Positions 25,552 to 34,233 of a stretch of 64,000 nucleotides of DNA are shown here, piece after piece. The notes beneath the pieces were generated by a model. The model did not search any database and had not been told where the DNA came from. It saw nothing but the letters and a program-made list of their open reading frames with translations. The stretch's first letter is position 1. Each line of letters begins with the position of its first letter. The position numbers and the translations under genes were made by a program. The stretch is from Thermohalobaculum sp039513195. GTDB lineage: Bacteria; Pseudomonadota; Alphaproteobacteria; Rhodobacterales; Rhodobacteraceae. Location of the stretch: assembly GCA_039513195.1 (NCBI GenBank), contig JBCCRM010000025.1, positions 1-64,000 on the forward strand, read 5' to 3'.

Positions 25552-27261
25552 ATGCCCACTGCGATCCCCCGCCCCGCTTATGCCGCCATGTTTGGACCGA
25601 CCACTGGCGACAAGGTGCGCCTCGCCGATACCGAGCTTTTCATCGAGGTAGAGAAGGATCTGACCACCTACGGCGAGGAGGTGAAGTTCGGGGGCGGCAA
25701 GGTGATCCGCGACGGGATGGGCCAGTCGCAGGCGACCCGCGCCGACGGAACCGTAGATACGGTGATCACCAATGCGCTGATCCTGGACCATACCGGCATC
25801 TACAAGGCCGATATCGGCATCCGCACCGGTCGCATTTCTGGCATCGGGAAGGCGGGTAACCCGGACACGCAGCCGGATGTGGACATCTTGATAGGCCCAG
25901 GGACCGAGGTGCTGGCGGGCGAGGGCAAGATTGTCACCGCCGGCGGGATCGACGCCCATATCCACTTGATCTGCCCGCAGCAGATCGAGGAGGCGTTGGC
26001 TTCTGGCGTGACCACAATGCTTGGCGGTGGGACGGGGCCTGCGCACGGCACGCTCGCCACGACTTGCACGCCCGGGCCATGGCATATCGACCGGATGTTG
26101 CAGGCGGCCGATGCCTTTCCGGTCAATCTCGGCTTTGCGGGAAAGGGCAATGCTTCCACTCCCGCGGCGCTCCATGAGCAGGTCGAGGCCGGTGCTATGG
26201 CGCTGAAGTTGCACGAGGATTGGGGGACGACCCCGGGCGCGATCGATTGCTGCATGACGGTCGCCGACCAGACCGATGTGCAGGTGATGATCCACACCGA
26301 CACGCTGAACGAGAGCGGGTTTGTCGAGAACACGGTGAAGGCCTTCAAGGGCCGCACGGTCCATGCCTTCCACACCGAGGGAGCAGGGGGCGGCCACGCG
26401 CCGGATATCATCACCCTCTGCGCCCACCCCCGCGTGATCCCGTCGTCGACCAATCCGACGCGGCCCTTCACGGTAAACACTATCGACGAGCATCTCGACA
26501 TGCTGATGGTCTGCCACCACCTCGATAAGTCGATCCCCGAGGATGTGGCCTTCGCCGAAAGCCGGATCCGGCGGGAGACGATTGCCGCCGAAGACATCCT
26601 CCATGACATGGGGGCGTTCTCGATCATCGCATCTGACAGCCAGGCGATGGGTCGGGTTGGCGAGGTGATTGTCCGCACCTGGCAGACCGCACATAAGATG
26701 AAGGTTCAGCGCGGCAGCTTGGCAGAGGAGGTCGGCAACAACGACAATTTCCGCGCCAAGCGGTATATCGCCAAATACACGATCAACCCGGCCATCGCCC
26801 ACGGGATTGGGGCCTATGTCGGCTCGGTCGAGGTTGGCAAACGGGCCGATCTCTGTCTTTGGCATCCCGGCTTTTTCGGCGTGAAGCCGGAGGTTGTGAT
26901 GGTCGGCGGCACGATCGCTGCCGCTCTTATGGGGGACCCGAACGCGTCGATCCCAACGCCACAGCCGGTGCACTATCGGCCCATGTTCGGCGCCTATGGT
27001 CGGTCGCTGGAGGCGTCTTCGGCGACCTTCATTTCCCAGGCCGCCCATGCGGGCAATGTTCGCCAACGCCTCGGTTTGGCGAAAGAGGCGCTGCCGGTAG
27101 TCGGCACCCGTACCCTCGGCAAAGCGGATATGCGGCTCAACAGCGCTCTGCCGGCGGTCGAGGTCGATCCGGAGACCTATGAGGTCCGCGCGGATGGAGA
27201 GCTGTTAACCTGCGAGCCTGCGACCGAATTACCGATGGCGCAGCGCTACTTCCTCTACTGA
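25552..27261 (+). CDS. ureC: Urease alpha (catalytic) subunit
   Basis: 569 residues, the usual length. The Ni ligands are all visible: H136 and H138 (GGIDAHIHLICP), the carbamylated Lys K219 (MALKLHEDWG), H248, H274 (HAFHTEGAGGGHAPD) and D362 (SDSQAMGR). The catalytic His sits in the mobile flap MVCHHLDKSIPED (H322/H323). Urea is hydrolysed to ammonia and carbamate. The cyclase and lipoprotein genes split it from ureB. Confidence 0.98.
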   Translation: MPTAIPRPAYAAMFGPTTGDKVRLADTELFIEVEKDLTTYGEEVKFGGGKVIRDGMGQSQATRADGTVDTVITNALILDHTGIYKADIGIRTGRISGIGKAGNPDTQPDVDILIGPGTEVLAGEGKIVTAGGIDAHIHLICPQQIEEALASGVTTMLGGGTGPAHGTLATTCTPGPWHIDRMLQAADAFPVNLGFAGKGNASTPAALHEQVEAGAMALKLHEDWGTTPGAIDCCMTVADQTDVQVMIHTDTLNESGFVENTVKAFKGRTVHAFHTEGAGGGHAPDIITLCAHPRVIPSSTNPTRPFTVNTIDEHLDMLMVCHHLDKSIPEDVAFAESRIRRETIAAEDILHDMGAFSIIASDSQAMGRVGEVIVRTWQTAHKMKVQRGSLAEEVGNNDNFRAKRYIAKYTINPAIAHGIGAYVGSVEVGKRADLCLWHPGFFGVKPEVVMVGGTIAAALMGDPNASIPTPQPVHYRPMFGAYGRSLEASSATFISQAAHAGNVRQRLGLAKEALPVVGTRTLGKADMRLNSALPAVEVDPETYEVRADGELLTCEPATELPMAQRYFLY

Positions 27262-27332
27262 CCAGGTCACCGTGTGGGTGTGACCCAGTGGCAGCCATGC
27301 GCCCTACGCATATCCGCTTGTCCAGTACTCTA

Positions 27333-27361
27333 TTGTATGCATTTGCATACAGTCCTATATC
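27333..27361 (+). promoter_or_regulatory. Promoter with embedded palindromic operator before the DUF1127 gene
   Basis: The perfect inverted repeat TGTATGCA-tt-TGCATACA (27334-27351) overlaps a promoter TTGTAT (27333-27338)-N17-TATATC (27356-27361). A repressor of GntR-like dimer type would block RNA polymerase there. Related TATGCA half-sites recur at 31216-31249. Confidence 0.5.
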
Positions 27362-27396
27362 TTCGGCCATGCTCCCCATGTCGAAGGAGAAGACCC

Positions 27397-27594
27397 ATGG
27401 CAGACACCCGTGATTCAGCAACCGCCACGCGACCCAGCTGGTTCGGTCGTGCCTATGCGCAAGCGATGCGCGCGCAGGATGCTTCCTTGGAGATCCGTAG
27501 GCTCCTCGATCTCTCCGACGCAGCCCTGGCAGCGCGAGGTCTGAACCGGGCAGGCGTTGTGGCGCATGTCTGGCGGCGCTATCCTTCCGGATGA
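27397..27594 (+). CDS. DUF1127 family small protein
   Basis: 65 residues with the DUF1127 (YjiS-like) signature: a helix with EIRRLLDLSDAALAARGLNR ahead of a basic tail (WRRYPSG). AAGGAGAA lies 9 bases before the ATG. DUF1127 proteins are stress- or RNA-linked small regulators in alphaproteobacteria. It has its own promoter and palindromic operator and so is probably not part of the urease message. Confidence 0.7.
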   Translation: MADTRDSATATRPSWFGRAYAQAMRAQDASLEIRRLLDLSDAALAARGLNRAGVVAHVWRRYPSG

Positions 27595-27702
27595 CCGAAC
27601 GGCCCATTTGATGCGGCGCACAACGCCAGGGCTTGACGCAGCCCGGCGGGAAAGGCTCAGTTGTGGTAACAGCGCCGGATCGGCGCCCGACCCTTGGAGC
27701 CT

Positions 27703-28266
27703 ATGCACCTTCCGCAGCCGCCACTACAGATCGAACGACTGACCCTCCGCCCTTACCGGCTGGCGGATGCGGCAATGGTCCACGCTGCGCTCGACCTCGA
27801 CACAGAGATGTGGCGCTGCGACCCCGGGCACCGGCGCCGCCTGGCGGAGTGGGAAGACGTCATCCGCCGGTTTCGACCGTGGCGCCGACAGTTTGGCTTT
27901 GGGCTCCGCGGCGCGTTCTGCCGCGAGCCCCGGAACCTGATTTGCCGAGGTGGTCTAAGCCCATATCACTACGAGCGCCGCGACGGCAGTCGAGCGGTCG
28001 GTTGTGAGGTGATGTTGAAGGTTGCGAGCGCGTACTGGCGCCAGGCAGACGCGGCGGAGATTGCTGGTCTTTGGGTTCGTTTTGCTTTCGAGAGGGTTCG
28101 CTTTCCCCGCATTGTCACCTGTCCAGATCGGCAGGTTCGGGCATTGATCGGCGTGCTTCCGAAGCTGGGTTTCGACTTCATCGACAATTGGCTGGGTTCG
28201 CGGACGCTGATCGGCATCGTCGAAAATGCTTGGCAGTCGGCCCGCTCGATGGAGCTTGTGGAATGA
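27703..28266 (+). CDS. GNAT-like N-acetyltransferase
   Basis: About 187 residues starting at ATG 27703 (MHLPQPPLQIERLTLRPYRL), the opening of RimJ/RimL-type acetyltransferases, with the later AEIAGLWVRFAFERVRFPRI and LPKLGFDFIDNW segments. The acetyl-CoA loop is degenerate, so the activity is uncertain. Its stop overlaps the ureE start (ATGA), tying it to the urease accessory genes. Confidence 0.55.
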   Translation: MHLPQPPLQIERLTLRPYRLADAAMVHAALDLDTEMWRCDPGHRRRLAEWEDVIRRFRPWRRQFGFGLRGAFCREPRNLICRGGLSPYHYERRDGSRAVGCEVMLKVASAYWRQADAAEIAGLWVRFAFERVRFPRIVTCPDRQVRALIGVLPKLGFDFIDNWLGSRTLIGIVENAWQSARSMELVE

Positions 28267-28754
28267 TTGCCGCGCGCAGCCTGGCCGCGCCGGAGGCGCC
28301 CACCGACACCGTCACGCTCCCTTACGCCGAGCGGTACCGCCGCCGCGGGGTGCTGACCTCCGATGGGGGCGAGGCATTCCTGCTCGACCTCGCCGAGGCG
28401 AGCGAGTTGCCTGACGGCCAGGCCCTGGTGCTCGAGGATGGGCGCCATTTCCTCATCCGCGCCGCGGCGGAGCCCCTTGCGGAGGTGCAGGCGGCAAGCA
28501 CGGCCCTGGCGCGCCTCGCTTGGCATATCGGCAACCGTCACACGCCCGCGCAGGTCGAAAGCAGCCGCCTGTTGATCCAGCGAGACCATGTGGTCGAGGC
28601 AATGCTGACCCGTCTCGGCGCGAGGGTAAGCCATGTGGATGCTCCCTTCCACCCAGAGGGCGGGGCCTATGGCCATGGGCGCACCCACGCGCATGCCCAT
28701 GGTCACGATCCGCAGGCGGATCCGAACGCGCATATCCCGCACCGCCATGGCTGA
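28263..28754 (+). CDS. ureE: Urease accessory protein UreE (nickel chaperone)
   Basis: 163 residues. The UreE N-domain (YAERYRRRGVLTSDGGEAFLLDL) is followed by the nickel-binding domain (LAWHIGNRHTPAQVES and DHVVEAMLTRLGA) and a His-rich tail (GHGRTHAHAHGHDP...HIPHRHG) that stores or delivers Ni. It hands nickel to UreG. It overlaps ureF by 8 bases. Confidence 0.95.
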   Translation: MIAARSLAAPEAPTDTVTLPYAERYRRRGVLTSDGGEAFLLDLAEASELPDGQALVLEDGRHFLIRAAAEPLAEVQAASTALARLAWHIGNRHTPAQVESSRLLIQRDHVVEAMLTRLGARVSHVDAPFHPEGGAYGHGRTHAHAHGHDPQADPNAHIPHRHG

Positions 28755-29406
28755 CGGGCCGGTCACTGCGCCCGCGCAGGGGGGGCTGCCAGCCGTCGTG
28801 GCGTGGCTGTCCCCGGCCTGCCCGGTGGGGGCGTTCAGCTTTTCCCACGGCTTGGAATGGGCGGTTGGGTCCGGGGCCGTGACCGATGCTGCGACTCTGC
28901 AAGCTTGGATCGCCGATCTCCTCGAACATGGGGCAGGGCGCGGTGACGCGATCCTTCTCGCCTATGCCCAAAGGAGCGCCGACGTGTCGGAGGTCGCAGC
29001 CCTCGCCCGGGCGCTTGCCCCTTCGGCCGAAAGAGCGCTGGAGACCGAGGAGATGGGTGCCTCGCTTGCCTCCGCCCTGCGCGAGGGCTGGGGGATCGCG
29101 GTCGATCCCGCGCCCTATCCTGTGGTGCTGGGGCAGGCCGCGGCGGTGGTTCAAGTTCCCGTGGCGTCGGTCCTACCGCTGTTTCTGCATGCGTTTGCGG
29201 GCAATCTGGTCTCGGCCGGCATCAGGCTGATCCCGATCGGGCAGACGGATGGCCAGAAGGTGCTGGCGGCCCTGATGCCGCTCTGCCACCGGATCGCGGC
29301 GGAGGCGGAGACGGCGCCTCTCGACGCCCTCGGCGGCTGTGCTTTTGCGGTGGACATCGCCTCCATGCGCCACGAAACGCAACAGGTTAGGCTGTTCCGC
29401 TCATGA
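28747..29406 (+). CDS. ureF: Urease accessory protein UreF
   Basis: 219 residues, all-helical, with the family's WLSPACPVGAFSFSHGLEWA near residue 20, QAWIADLLEHGAGRGDAI, and PLFLHAFAGNLVSAGIRLIPIGQTDGQ. UreF bridges UreD and UreG in the activation complex. The ATG 28747 lies inside the end of ureE, and the stop overlaps the ureG ATG. Confidence 0.95.
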   Translation: MADGPVTAPAQGGLPAVVAWLSPACPVGAFSFSHGLEWAVGSGAVTDAATLQAWIADLLEHGAGRGDAILLAYAQRSADVSEVAALARALAPSAERALETEEMGASLASALREGWGIAVDPAPYPVVLGQAAAVVQVPVASVLPLFLHAFAGNLVSAGIRLIPIGQTDGQKVLAALMPLCHRIAAEAETAPLDALGGCAFAVDIASMRHETQQVRLFRS

Positions 29407-30014
29407 GCTCTCCCAACGGCCCATTGCGGGTGGGGATCGGCGGGCCGGTGGGCGCCGGAAAGACGACGCTCACTGCCACGCTTTGCCGTGCGCTGGGGGA
29501 GCGCCACTCGATTGCCGCGATCACCAACGACATCTACACGCGCGAGGATGCCGAAGCTCTGATGCGCATGCAGGCCCTGCCTGCCGACCGGATCATGGGG
29601 GTGGAAACCGGCGGTTGCCCGCACACCGCGATCCGTGAGGACGCGTCGATCAACCTTGCCGCTGTCGCCGATTTGCGCAGTCGTCACAACGACTTGGAGG
29701 TTGTCCTGATTGAGTCGGGGGGTGACAATCTTTCCGCCACTTTCAGCCCGGAGCTGGCGGATCTCACCATCTACGTCATCGATGTCGCGGCCGGCGAAGA
29801 CATTCCGCGGAAAGGCGGGCCGGCAATCACGCGATCAGATTTGCTGGTCATCAACAAGACCGATCTGGCGCCGTATGTCGGCGCCTCGCTGGATGTGATG
29901 GCGGCGGATGCGGCGCGAATGCGGGGTGCGCGGCCGGTGGTTTTCGCGGCCCTTCGCCACGGCGAGGGTGGGGGCGCTGTCGCCGATTTCATCGCTGCCC
30001 AGGGCGGCCTCTGA
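29403..30014 (+). CDS. ureG: Urease accessory GTPase UreG
   Basis: 203 residues. P-loop GGPVGAGKTTL, the CPH metal motif in TGGCPHTAIREDAS that binds Ni/Zn, ESGGDNLSATFSPELAD, and the G4 motif NKTDL. GTP hydrolysis drives Ni transfer into UreC. It is the last gene of the urease operon. UreG-type GTPases are the closest visible partner in this window for any other Ni enzyme, such as the guanidine hydrolase candidate. Confidence 0.97.
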   Translation: MSSPNGPLRVGIGGPVGAGKTTLTATLCRALGERHSIAAITNDIYTREDAEALMRMQALPADRIMGVETGGCPHTAIREDASINLAAVADLRSRHNDLEVVLIESGGDNLSATFSPELADLTIYVIDVAAGEDIPRKGGPAITRSDLLVINKTDLAPYVGASLDVMAADAARMRGARPVVFAALRHGEGGGAVADFIAAQGGL

Positions 30015-30391
30015 TCCGACATCCTTGGGCGAGCCTCACCTAGGCAGTGCTATACACCCGCCATTGGCGTGGATGGGGCCTGTCACGGATTCGCCGACGG
30101 CCGCTGCGGATGAACCGCTTGAGAACCCAGTAAATATCTGTTTTCAAATTGTTTTTACGACACTGATGACGATGCATCCCTGGCCGGAAAGCGATTGGGC
30201 GAACGCATATCCCGTCGCCCCAAGCTCTGCCGAAAGCGGCTGATGCGCCGGATGCAGTGCGTTATACCTTTGGCGCCCTCACGCAGAGCGCTGCACGACC
30301 ACTCCGCGCGCGGGCGAGATGATCGCCTTTAACGGAACCGTCTCGGAGAGCCAATCACCCTATGCCTGTGCCGAAAGGACACTTGCTGCCC
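30015..30391. other. Intergenic region after ureG
   Basis: No gene or clear terminator. An AT-richer stretch at 30130-30165 (AATATCTGTTTTCAAATTG) breaks the GC-rich background and may be a promoter for the uronate dehydrogenase remnant. Confidence 0.3.
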
Positions 30392-31204
30392 ATGCCCCGC
30401 TTTGATCGACTGCTGCTCACCGGTGCCGCTGGAAACCTGGGAACCGTTTTACGTGAGGGGCTTGCACCCCTTTGCTCAACGCTTGTCTTGACGGACCGGG
30501 CGCCGATTTCTGCCCCCGCCGCCCATGAGGAGGTGAAGCAGGCGGAACTCGGCGATTTCGACGCGGTGATGGAGGTCGTGGCCGGTTGCGACGCTGTTGT
30601 TCATTTCGGAGCAGCGCCAGTCGAGAAACCATGGGCAGAAGTTCTGAATTCATCGATTATCGGGGGCTATAACCTCTACGAAGCGGCGCGGAGGCACAAC
30701 ATCAAGCGCGTTGTGTATGCGAGCTCTATTCATGCGGTCGGCTATGTGCGACGTGAGGACGGGGCCGATACGCATACGGAACATATGCCGGACAGTCTCT
30801 ATGGTCTCTCGAAGTGCTTTGTGGAAGATCTCGCGAAGCTCTAGTTCATGAAATTTGGGATCGAGTCAGTTATATTGAGGATCAACTCTTGTTTTCCGCA
30901 ACCGGTAGATCGCCGCCATTTGGCGACCTGGCTGAGTTTCCGCGATTTGGTGCAGCTTGTGTCGCGGTCTTTGGTGGCAGAGCGGGTCGGCATCTCCATC
31001 ATCTATGGGATTTCAAATAATCGCGAAGCGTTCTTTTCGAACGAGAAGGCGGTGCATCTCGGCTATCGACCCGAGGACAGCGCCGAAGCCTATCGCGAGA
31101 AGGTCGAGGCAGCCTGCCCGCCGGGCGACCCCTTCGATCCGGGGGTAGAGTTCGTCGGCGGGGTCTTCTGTTCTATGGGACACCCGGACGACCCGCCGAA
31201 ATAG
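30392..31204 (+). pseudogene. Uronate dehydrogenase-like SDR with a single in-frame TAG
   Basis: The frame from ATG 30392 encodes an extended SDR resembling NAD-dependent uronate dehydrogenase: LLTGAAGNLGTVLRE (NAD site), VVHFGAAPVEKPWAE, YASSIHAVGY and the catalytic YGLSK. TAG at 30842-30844 replaces a Tyr codon (EDLAKL-*-FMKFGIES; relatives have LY.DKFGIES). The same frame then runs to the normal end, with FPQPVDRRHLATWLSFRDLV and GVEFVGG. Apart from the TAG it is full length, so loss is recent or the stop is read through. Galacturonate/glucuronate oxidation would be its original role. Confidence 0.8.
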
Positions 31205-31215
31205 GCATGTGCCGC

Positions 31216-31249
31216 GTATGCACAAACTATGCACAAAGCATATGCATAC
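31216..31249. promoter_or_regulatory. Cluster of TATGCA half-sites
   Basis: GTATGCA (31216-31222), CTATGCAC (31229-31236) and the compact GCATATGCATAC (31238-31249) lie just after the uronate dehydrogenase remnant, followed by GGTTTTTG. They match the half-site of the perfect palindrome at 27334-27351. It could be an operator of a lost catabolic operon, or the outer arms could form a weak terminator hairpin. Confidence 0.35.
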
Positions 31250-31357
31250 GGTTTTTGTCGGGAATTGGGTTTCGACGGCTGACAGGTCGATCAATCTCTG
31301 CCACCCGGGCCGTGCCGGACCTGTCCAGAGGGGCGTGCACTGAGCGACCCGCAAGGC

Positions 31358-31912
31358 TCAGGCCCGAGCCTTCCATTTGATCGAGCAGCCCATGGAAGGC
31401 GTTTGGTCTGCCGGTCCATGCCCGGTTTCTGCCACCTGCTGCATGGCAAGGAACAGATCGCGGCGTAGGTCCGAGGGACCGGGTCGAGCGGTCGAGGCGT
31501 CGAGACGGCCGCGATACTGCAACCCGCCCGCGGCGTCGAAGCCGAAGAAGTCCGGCGTGCAGACGGCGTCGTAAGCGCGGGCGACCGCCTGGCTCTCGTC
31601 GCGCAGATACGGGAACGGGAAGCCCGCAGAGGCGGCCTGGGCTGTCATCCCCTCTATCCCGTCGCTGGGATGCGTGGTGGCGTCATTGGCGCAGATGCCG
31701 GCTACGCCGATGCCGAGAGCTTGGAGGTCCGCTGCGTCGCGGGTGAGTTTGTCCTGGATCGCCTGCACATAGGGACAGTGGTTACAGATGAACATGATCA
31801 GCGCGCCCTTCGGCCCGGCGATGTCGGCGAGGCTGTAGGTCTTGCCGTCGGTCGCGGGCAGGGTGAAGTCGGGCGCCTGCCAACCGAACTCGCAGATCGG
31901 TGATTGGGCCAT
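31358..31912 (-). CDS. Thioredoxin-fold (AhpC/TSA-like) protein
   Basis: 184 residues: CEFGWQAPDFTLPATDGKTY, then GALIMFICNHCPYVQAI with a CxxC-type site (CNHC), then VAGICANDATTHPSDG and YDAVCTPDFFGFD. This matches a widespread redoxin family of unknown partner, probably a cytoplasmic thiol peroxidase or reductase. No signal peptide. It lies 14 bases downstream of rpe on the same strand and is probably cotranscribed. Confidence 0.8.
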   Translation of the reverse strand: MAQSPICEFGWQAPDFTLPATDGKTYSLADIAGPKGALIMFICNHCPYVQAIQDKLTRDAADLQALGIGVAGICANDATTHPSDGIEGMTAQAASAGFPFPYLRDESQAVARAYDAVCTPDFFGFDAAGGLQYRGRLDASTARPGPSDLRRDLFLAMQQVAETGHGPADQTPSMGCSIKWKARA

Positions 31913-31926
31913 CGGTCTCCTCCGTC

Positions 31927-32625
31927 TCAGGCGGCAGGGCGGGCTGCGGTCGCCGCCTCGCGAATTGCGCGGATATTGGTGTCGTAGATCTCCGGCCGCT
32001 CGACCGAGCCGCCGCGGAATACAGCCGAGCCCGCCACGAGGACATCTGCCCCGGCCTGTGACACCAGGGGCGCGGTTGCAGGGTCGATGCCGCCATCGAC
32101 CTCGATATGAATTGGGCGCTCGCCGATCAGGGTGCGGAGCGCGCGGATCTTGTCGAGCATGCCGGGCAGGAATTCTTGGCCGCCAAAGCCGGGATTGATG
32201 GTCATCACTAGCACCAGGTCGATGTCGTCGAGGATATGCTCGATGGTCGCTATGGGGGTGGTCACGTTCAGCGCGACGCCGGCCTTGGCGCCGAGGCTGC
32301 GGATCGTTTGCAGCGAGCGGTGGAGATGGGGCCCGGCCTCCGCGTGCACGGTGATCATGTCGGCGCCCGCATCGGCAAACGCCGCAAGATAGGGATCCGC
32401 CGGGGCGATCATCAGATGGACATCCATGAAGGTGGTTACATGCGGGCGGATTGCCGCTGCAACGCCGGGGCCGATGGTGATGTTGGGCACGAAATGGCCG
32501 TCCATCGGGTCGACATGGATCCAGTCGGCGCCCGCCGCCTCCACCGCGCGGATCTCTGCCGCGAGATTGGCGAAGTCGGCGGAGAGGATCGACGGGGCGA
32601 TCTTGATGCGGCGGTCGAAGCTCAT
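31927..32625 (-). CDS. rpe: Ribulose-phosphate 3-epimerase
   Basis: Interconverts ribulose-5-phosphate and xylulose-5-phosphate (pentose phosphate/Calvin pathways). 232 residues from ATG 32625: IKIAPSILSADFANL, DWIHVDPMDGHFVPN with the metal-binding His and Asp, FMDVHLMI, ITVHAEAG, VMTINPGFGGQEF and EVDGGIDPATAPL carrying the second catalytic Asp. Pro replaces the more common Val in HVDxMDG. An upstream in-frame ATG at 32712 would add a non-conserved extension. Confidence 0.95.
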   Translation of the reverse strand: MSFDRRIKIAPSILSADFANLAAEIRAVEAAGADWIHVDPMDGHFVPNITIGPGVAAAIRPHVTTFMDVHLMIAPADPYLAAFADAGADMITVHAEAGPHLHRSLQTIRSLGAKAGVALNVTTPIATIEHILDDIDLVLVMTINPGFGGQEFLPGMLDKIRALRTLIGERPIHIEVDGGIDPATAPLVSQAGADVLVAGSAVFRGGSVERPEIYDTNIRAIREAATAARPAA

Positions 32626-32870
32626 GGCGCGTCCCTGATGGCCGTTGCGTGCTGTCTCCGTCGTCGGGCCGTTGAGGTCAAGGGGGCGTCGCGCTGGCCG
32701 CGCAGTCGCCATCTGTGTCCAGGATCAGCCCGGCACCTTGACTGGTCGGGGGATTGGTCCTGGGAGCGGGAGGCGTTTCCGGCCCGAGGATGGCGCCACA
32801 AGCACCGCCCGCTGAGTGGGGCGGGCGCTGCGCGCCGGGAACGAATTTCGACGTCGCGTGAGGCGGTCGC

Positions 32871-33977
32871 CTAGCGGGCCGGTTCCTCGATGGTCTTCGC
32901 CGGTCGCCGGAAGGGGTTGTCGTCCGGTATCTCGAAATCGAGTGGGAGCGCGCCCTTCGCATGAGCCTCGGCCAGATAGCGGAAGCCGCGCACGGTCATC
33001 CGCATCAGATGTTCGCCAGCCTTCAGCGGCGGGTACTTCGCCACCGTCGCAGGGGTGCGGAACTGCGGCAGCGGCTCGACCACCGCGTGGTAGTCGAGGC
33101 CGAAGAAAAGCGGAAAAGAATACCGCTCCCGCCCCGTGTTCACCACTCGGTGCTGGGTCGATTTGAACCGCCCACCGGACCAGGTCTCGAAGATGTCGCC
33201 GATATTGACGATGAAGGTGCCGGGGATCGGCGGCGCCTCGATCCAGTAATCCTCGGCGTTCATGACCTGCAGCCCCGGCCCGCCCTGCAGCAGGATGGTG
33301 AAGCATTCAAAGTCGGAATGGGCGTCGATGCCGACCCGATCTTTGTCCGCCGGCAGGTCGTTCGGGATGTAGCGGAGCATGCGCAGTTGCGATGTCGGGC
33401 AGGTGATATGGCGGCGGAGATCGGCGGGATCGACGCCGAGTTCGAAGGCCAGCGTGTCCATCATCCGAAGCCCGAGGGCGAAGACCGCATCGTAATAGCC
33501 GCTGACCGTGTCGCGCCAGCCCGGCAGGTCGGGCCAGACATTCGGCCCGGTCATCCGCCATTGCGCCAGGTGGTCCGGGTGATCGGCCGGCGCCTCGTAG
33601 GAGAGGTCGAAGGCATCGTTGAAATTGATGCGTTTCGGGAAGTCGGCGCCGTTCTCCTCGAACGGGACGAAGCCACGGTGATTGGTCGTGAAGCCGCACC
33701 AGTAGCGCATCTTTTCGGCGCGGGGTAGCTCGTGGAACTGCTTCGAGGCGGCGAAGACCGCGTCGATCAACGTCTGCGGCACGCCGTGATTGGTGATATA
33801 GAAAAACCCGGAACTGCGCGCCGCCTCACCCAAGGCCGCGGCCACGTGGCGGCGCCCGTCCTCCGTCCCGTCGGAGAGAGGGCCGAGATCGATCACCGGC
33901 AGCGCCGCATCGGCAATGGTTAGGGCGACCTGGTCGTCCGTACCGTCCCGCATTACCGCCGATTGCTCGCCTTGCAT
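32871..33977 (-). CDS. Isopenicillin-N-synthase-type 2-oxoglutarate/Fe(II) oxygenase
   Basis: About 368 residues. The N-terminal DIOX_N region is LPVIDLGPLSDG, then GFFYITNHGVPQTLID. In the C-terminal jelly roll the Fe ligands are H and D of DAHSDFECFT and H of STQHRVVN, and the 2-oxoglutarate Arg is in RYSFPLFF. AGGAGG nine bases before ATG 33977 decides the start over an upstream ATG. The family includes ethylene-forming and guanidine-releasing arginine/homoarginine hydroxylases as well as many others. It is divergent from a sigma-54-driven ABC operon, so its substrate may be what that transporter imports. Confidence 0.88.
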   Translation of the reverse strand: MQGEQSAVMRDGTDDQVALTIADAALPVIDLGPLSDGTEDGRRHVAAALGEAARSSGFFYITNHGVPQTLIDAVFAASKQFHELPRAEKMRYWCGFTTNHRGFVPFEENGADFPKRINFNDAFDLSYEAPADHPDHLAQWRMTGPNVWPDLPGWRDTVSGYYDAVFALGLRMMDTLAFELGVDPADLRRHITCPTSQLRMLRYIPNDLPADKDRVGIDAHSDFECFTILLQGGPGLQVMNAEDYWIEAPPIPGTFIVNIGDIFETWSGGRFKSTQHRVVNTGRERYSFPLFFGLDYHAVVEPLPQFRTPATVAKYPPLKAGEHLMRMTVRGFRYLAEAHAKGALPLDFEIPDDNPFRRPAKTIEEPAR

Positions 33978-34147
33978 GGCCGTCCTCCTGTCGATTCGTC
34001 TGCCGGAGTGTCGCATGCCTGCGGAGAGCGGCGCCAGTTCTCACCAATTGTAGATAATTTGCTCATTATTCGCGGTGGGCTTGCACAAATTGCACGCAAT
34101 TTTAAGGAGCTCGCGGCAATCGCGCCGGTTTGACAGGCGGCCAGTTA

Positions 34148-34163
34148 TGGCACGCCACTTGCT
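34148..34163 (+). promoter_or_regulatory. Sigma-54 promoter of the polyamine-type ABC operon
   Basis: TGGCACG-CCAC-TTGCT fits the sigma-54 consensus at every conserved base, with GG and GC separated by 10 bases. The start would be near 34174, about 60 bases before the binding-protein ATG. The sequence TTGCACAAATTGCACGCAA at 34081-34099 is a possible activator site. This points to nitrogen control (NtrC) of the transporter. Confidence 0.8.
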
Positions 34164-34233
34164 TGTCAGCCGACAGAACAACTGCAAAGCGCCCTTCAAA
34201 ATGGGCCGACAGAGACAGGAAGCTGAGGATCAT

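Noticed and set aside
25153..27066. A 637-codon open frame opposite ureC.
   Set aside because: It is the antisense shadow of a fully conserved urease subunit; high GC leaves the opposite strand open.
147..30844. Three genes broken by TAG only (IS110, toxin, uronate dehydrogenase) raised the idea of TAG reassignment to an amino acid.
   Set aside because: The TAGs replace different residues (Trp, an uncertain residue after LNAAK, Tyr), and TAG is used as the true stop of the antitoxin gene and mgtE. Independent gene decay is simpler.
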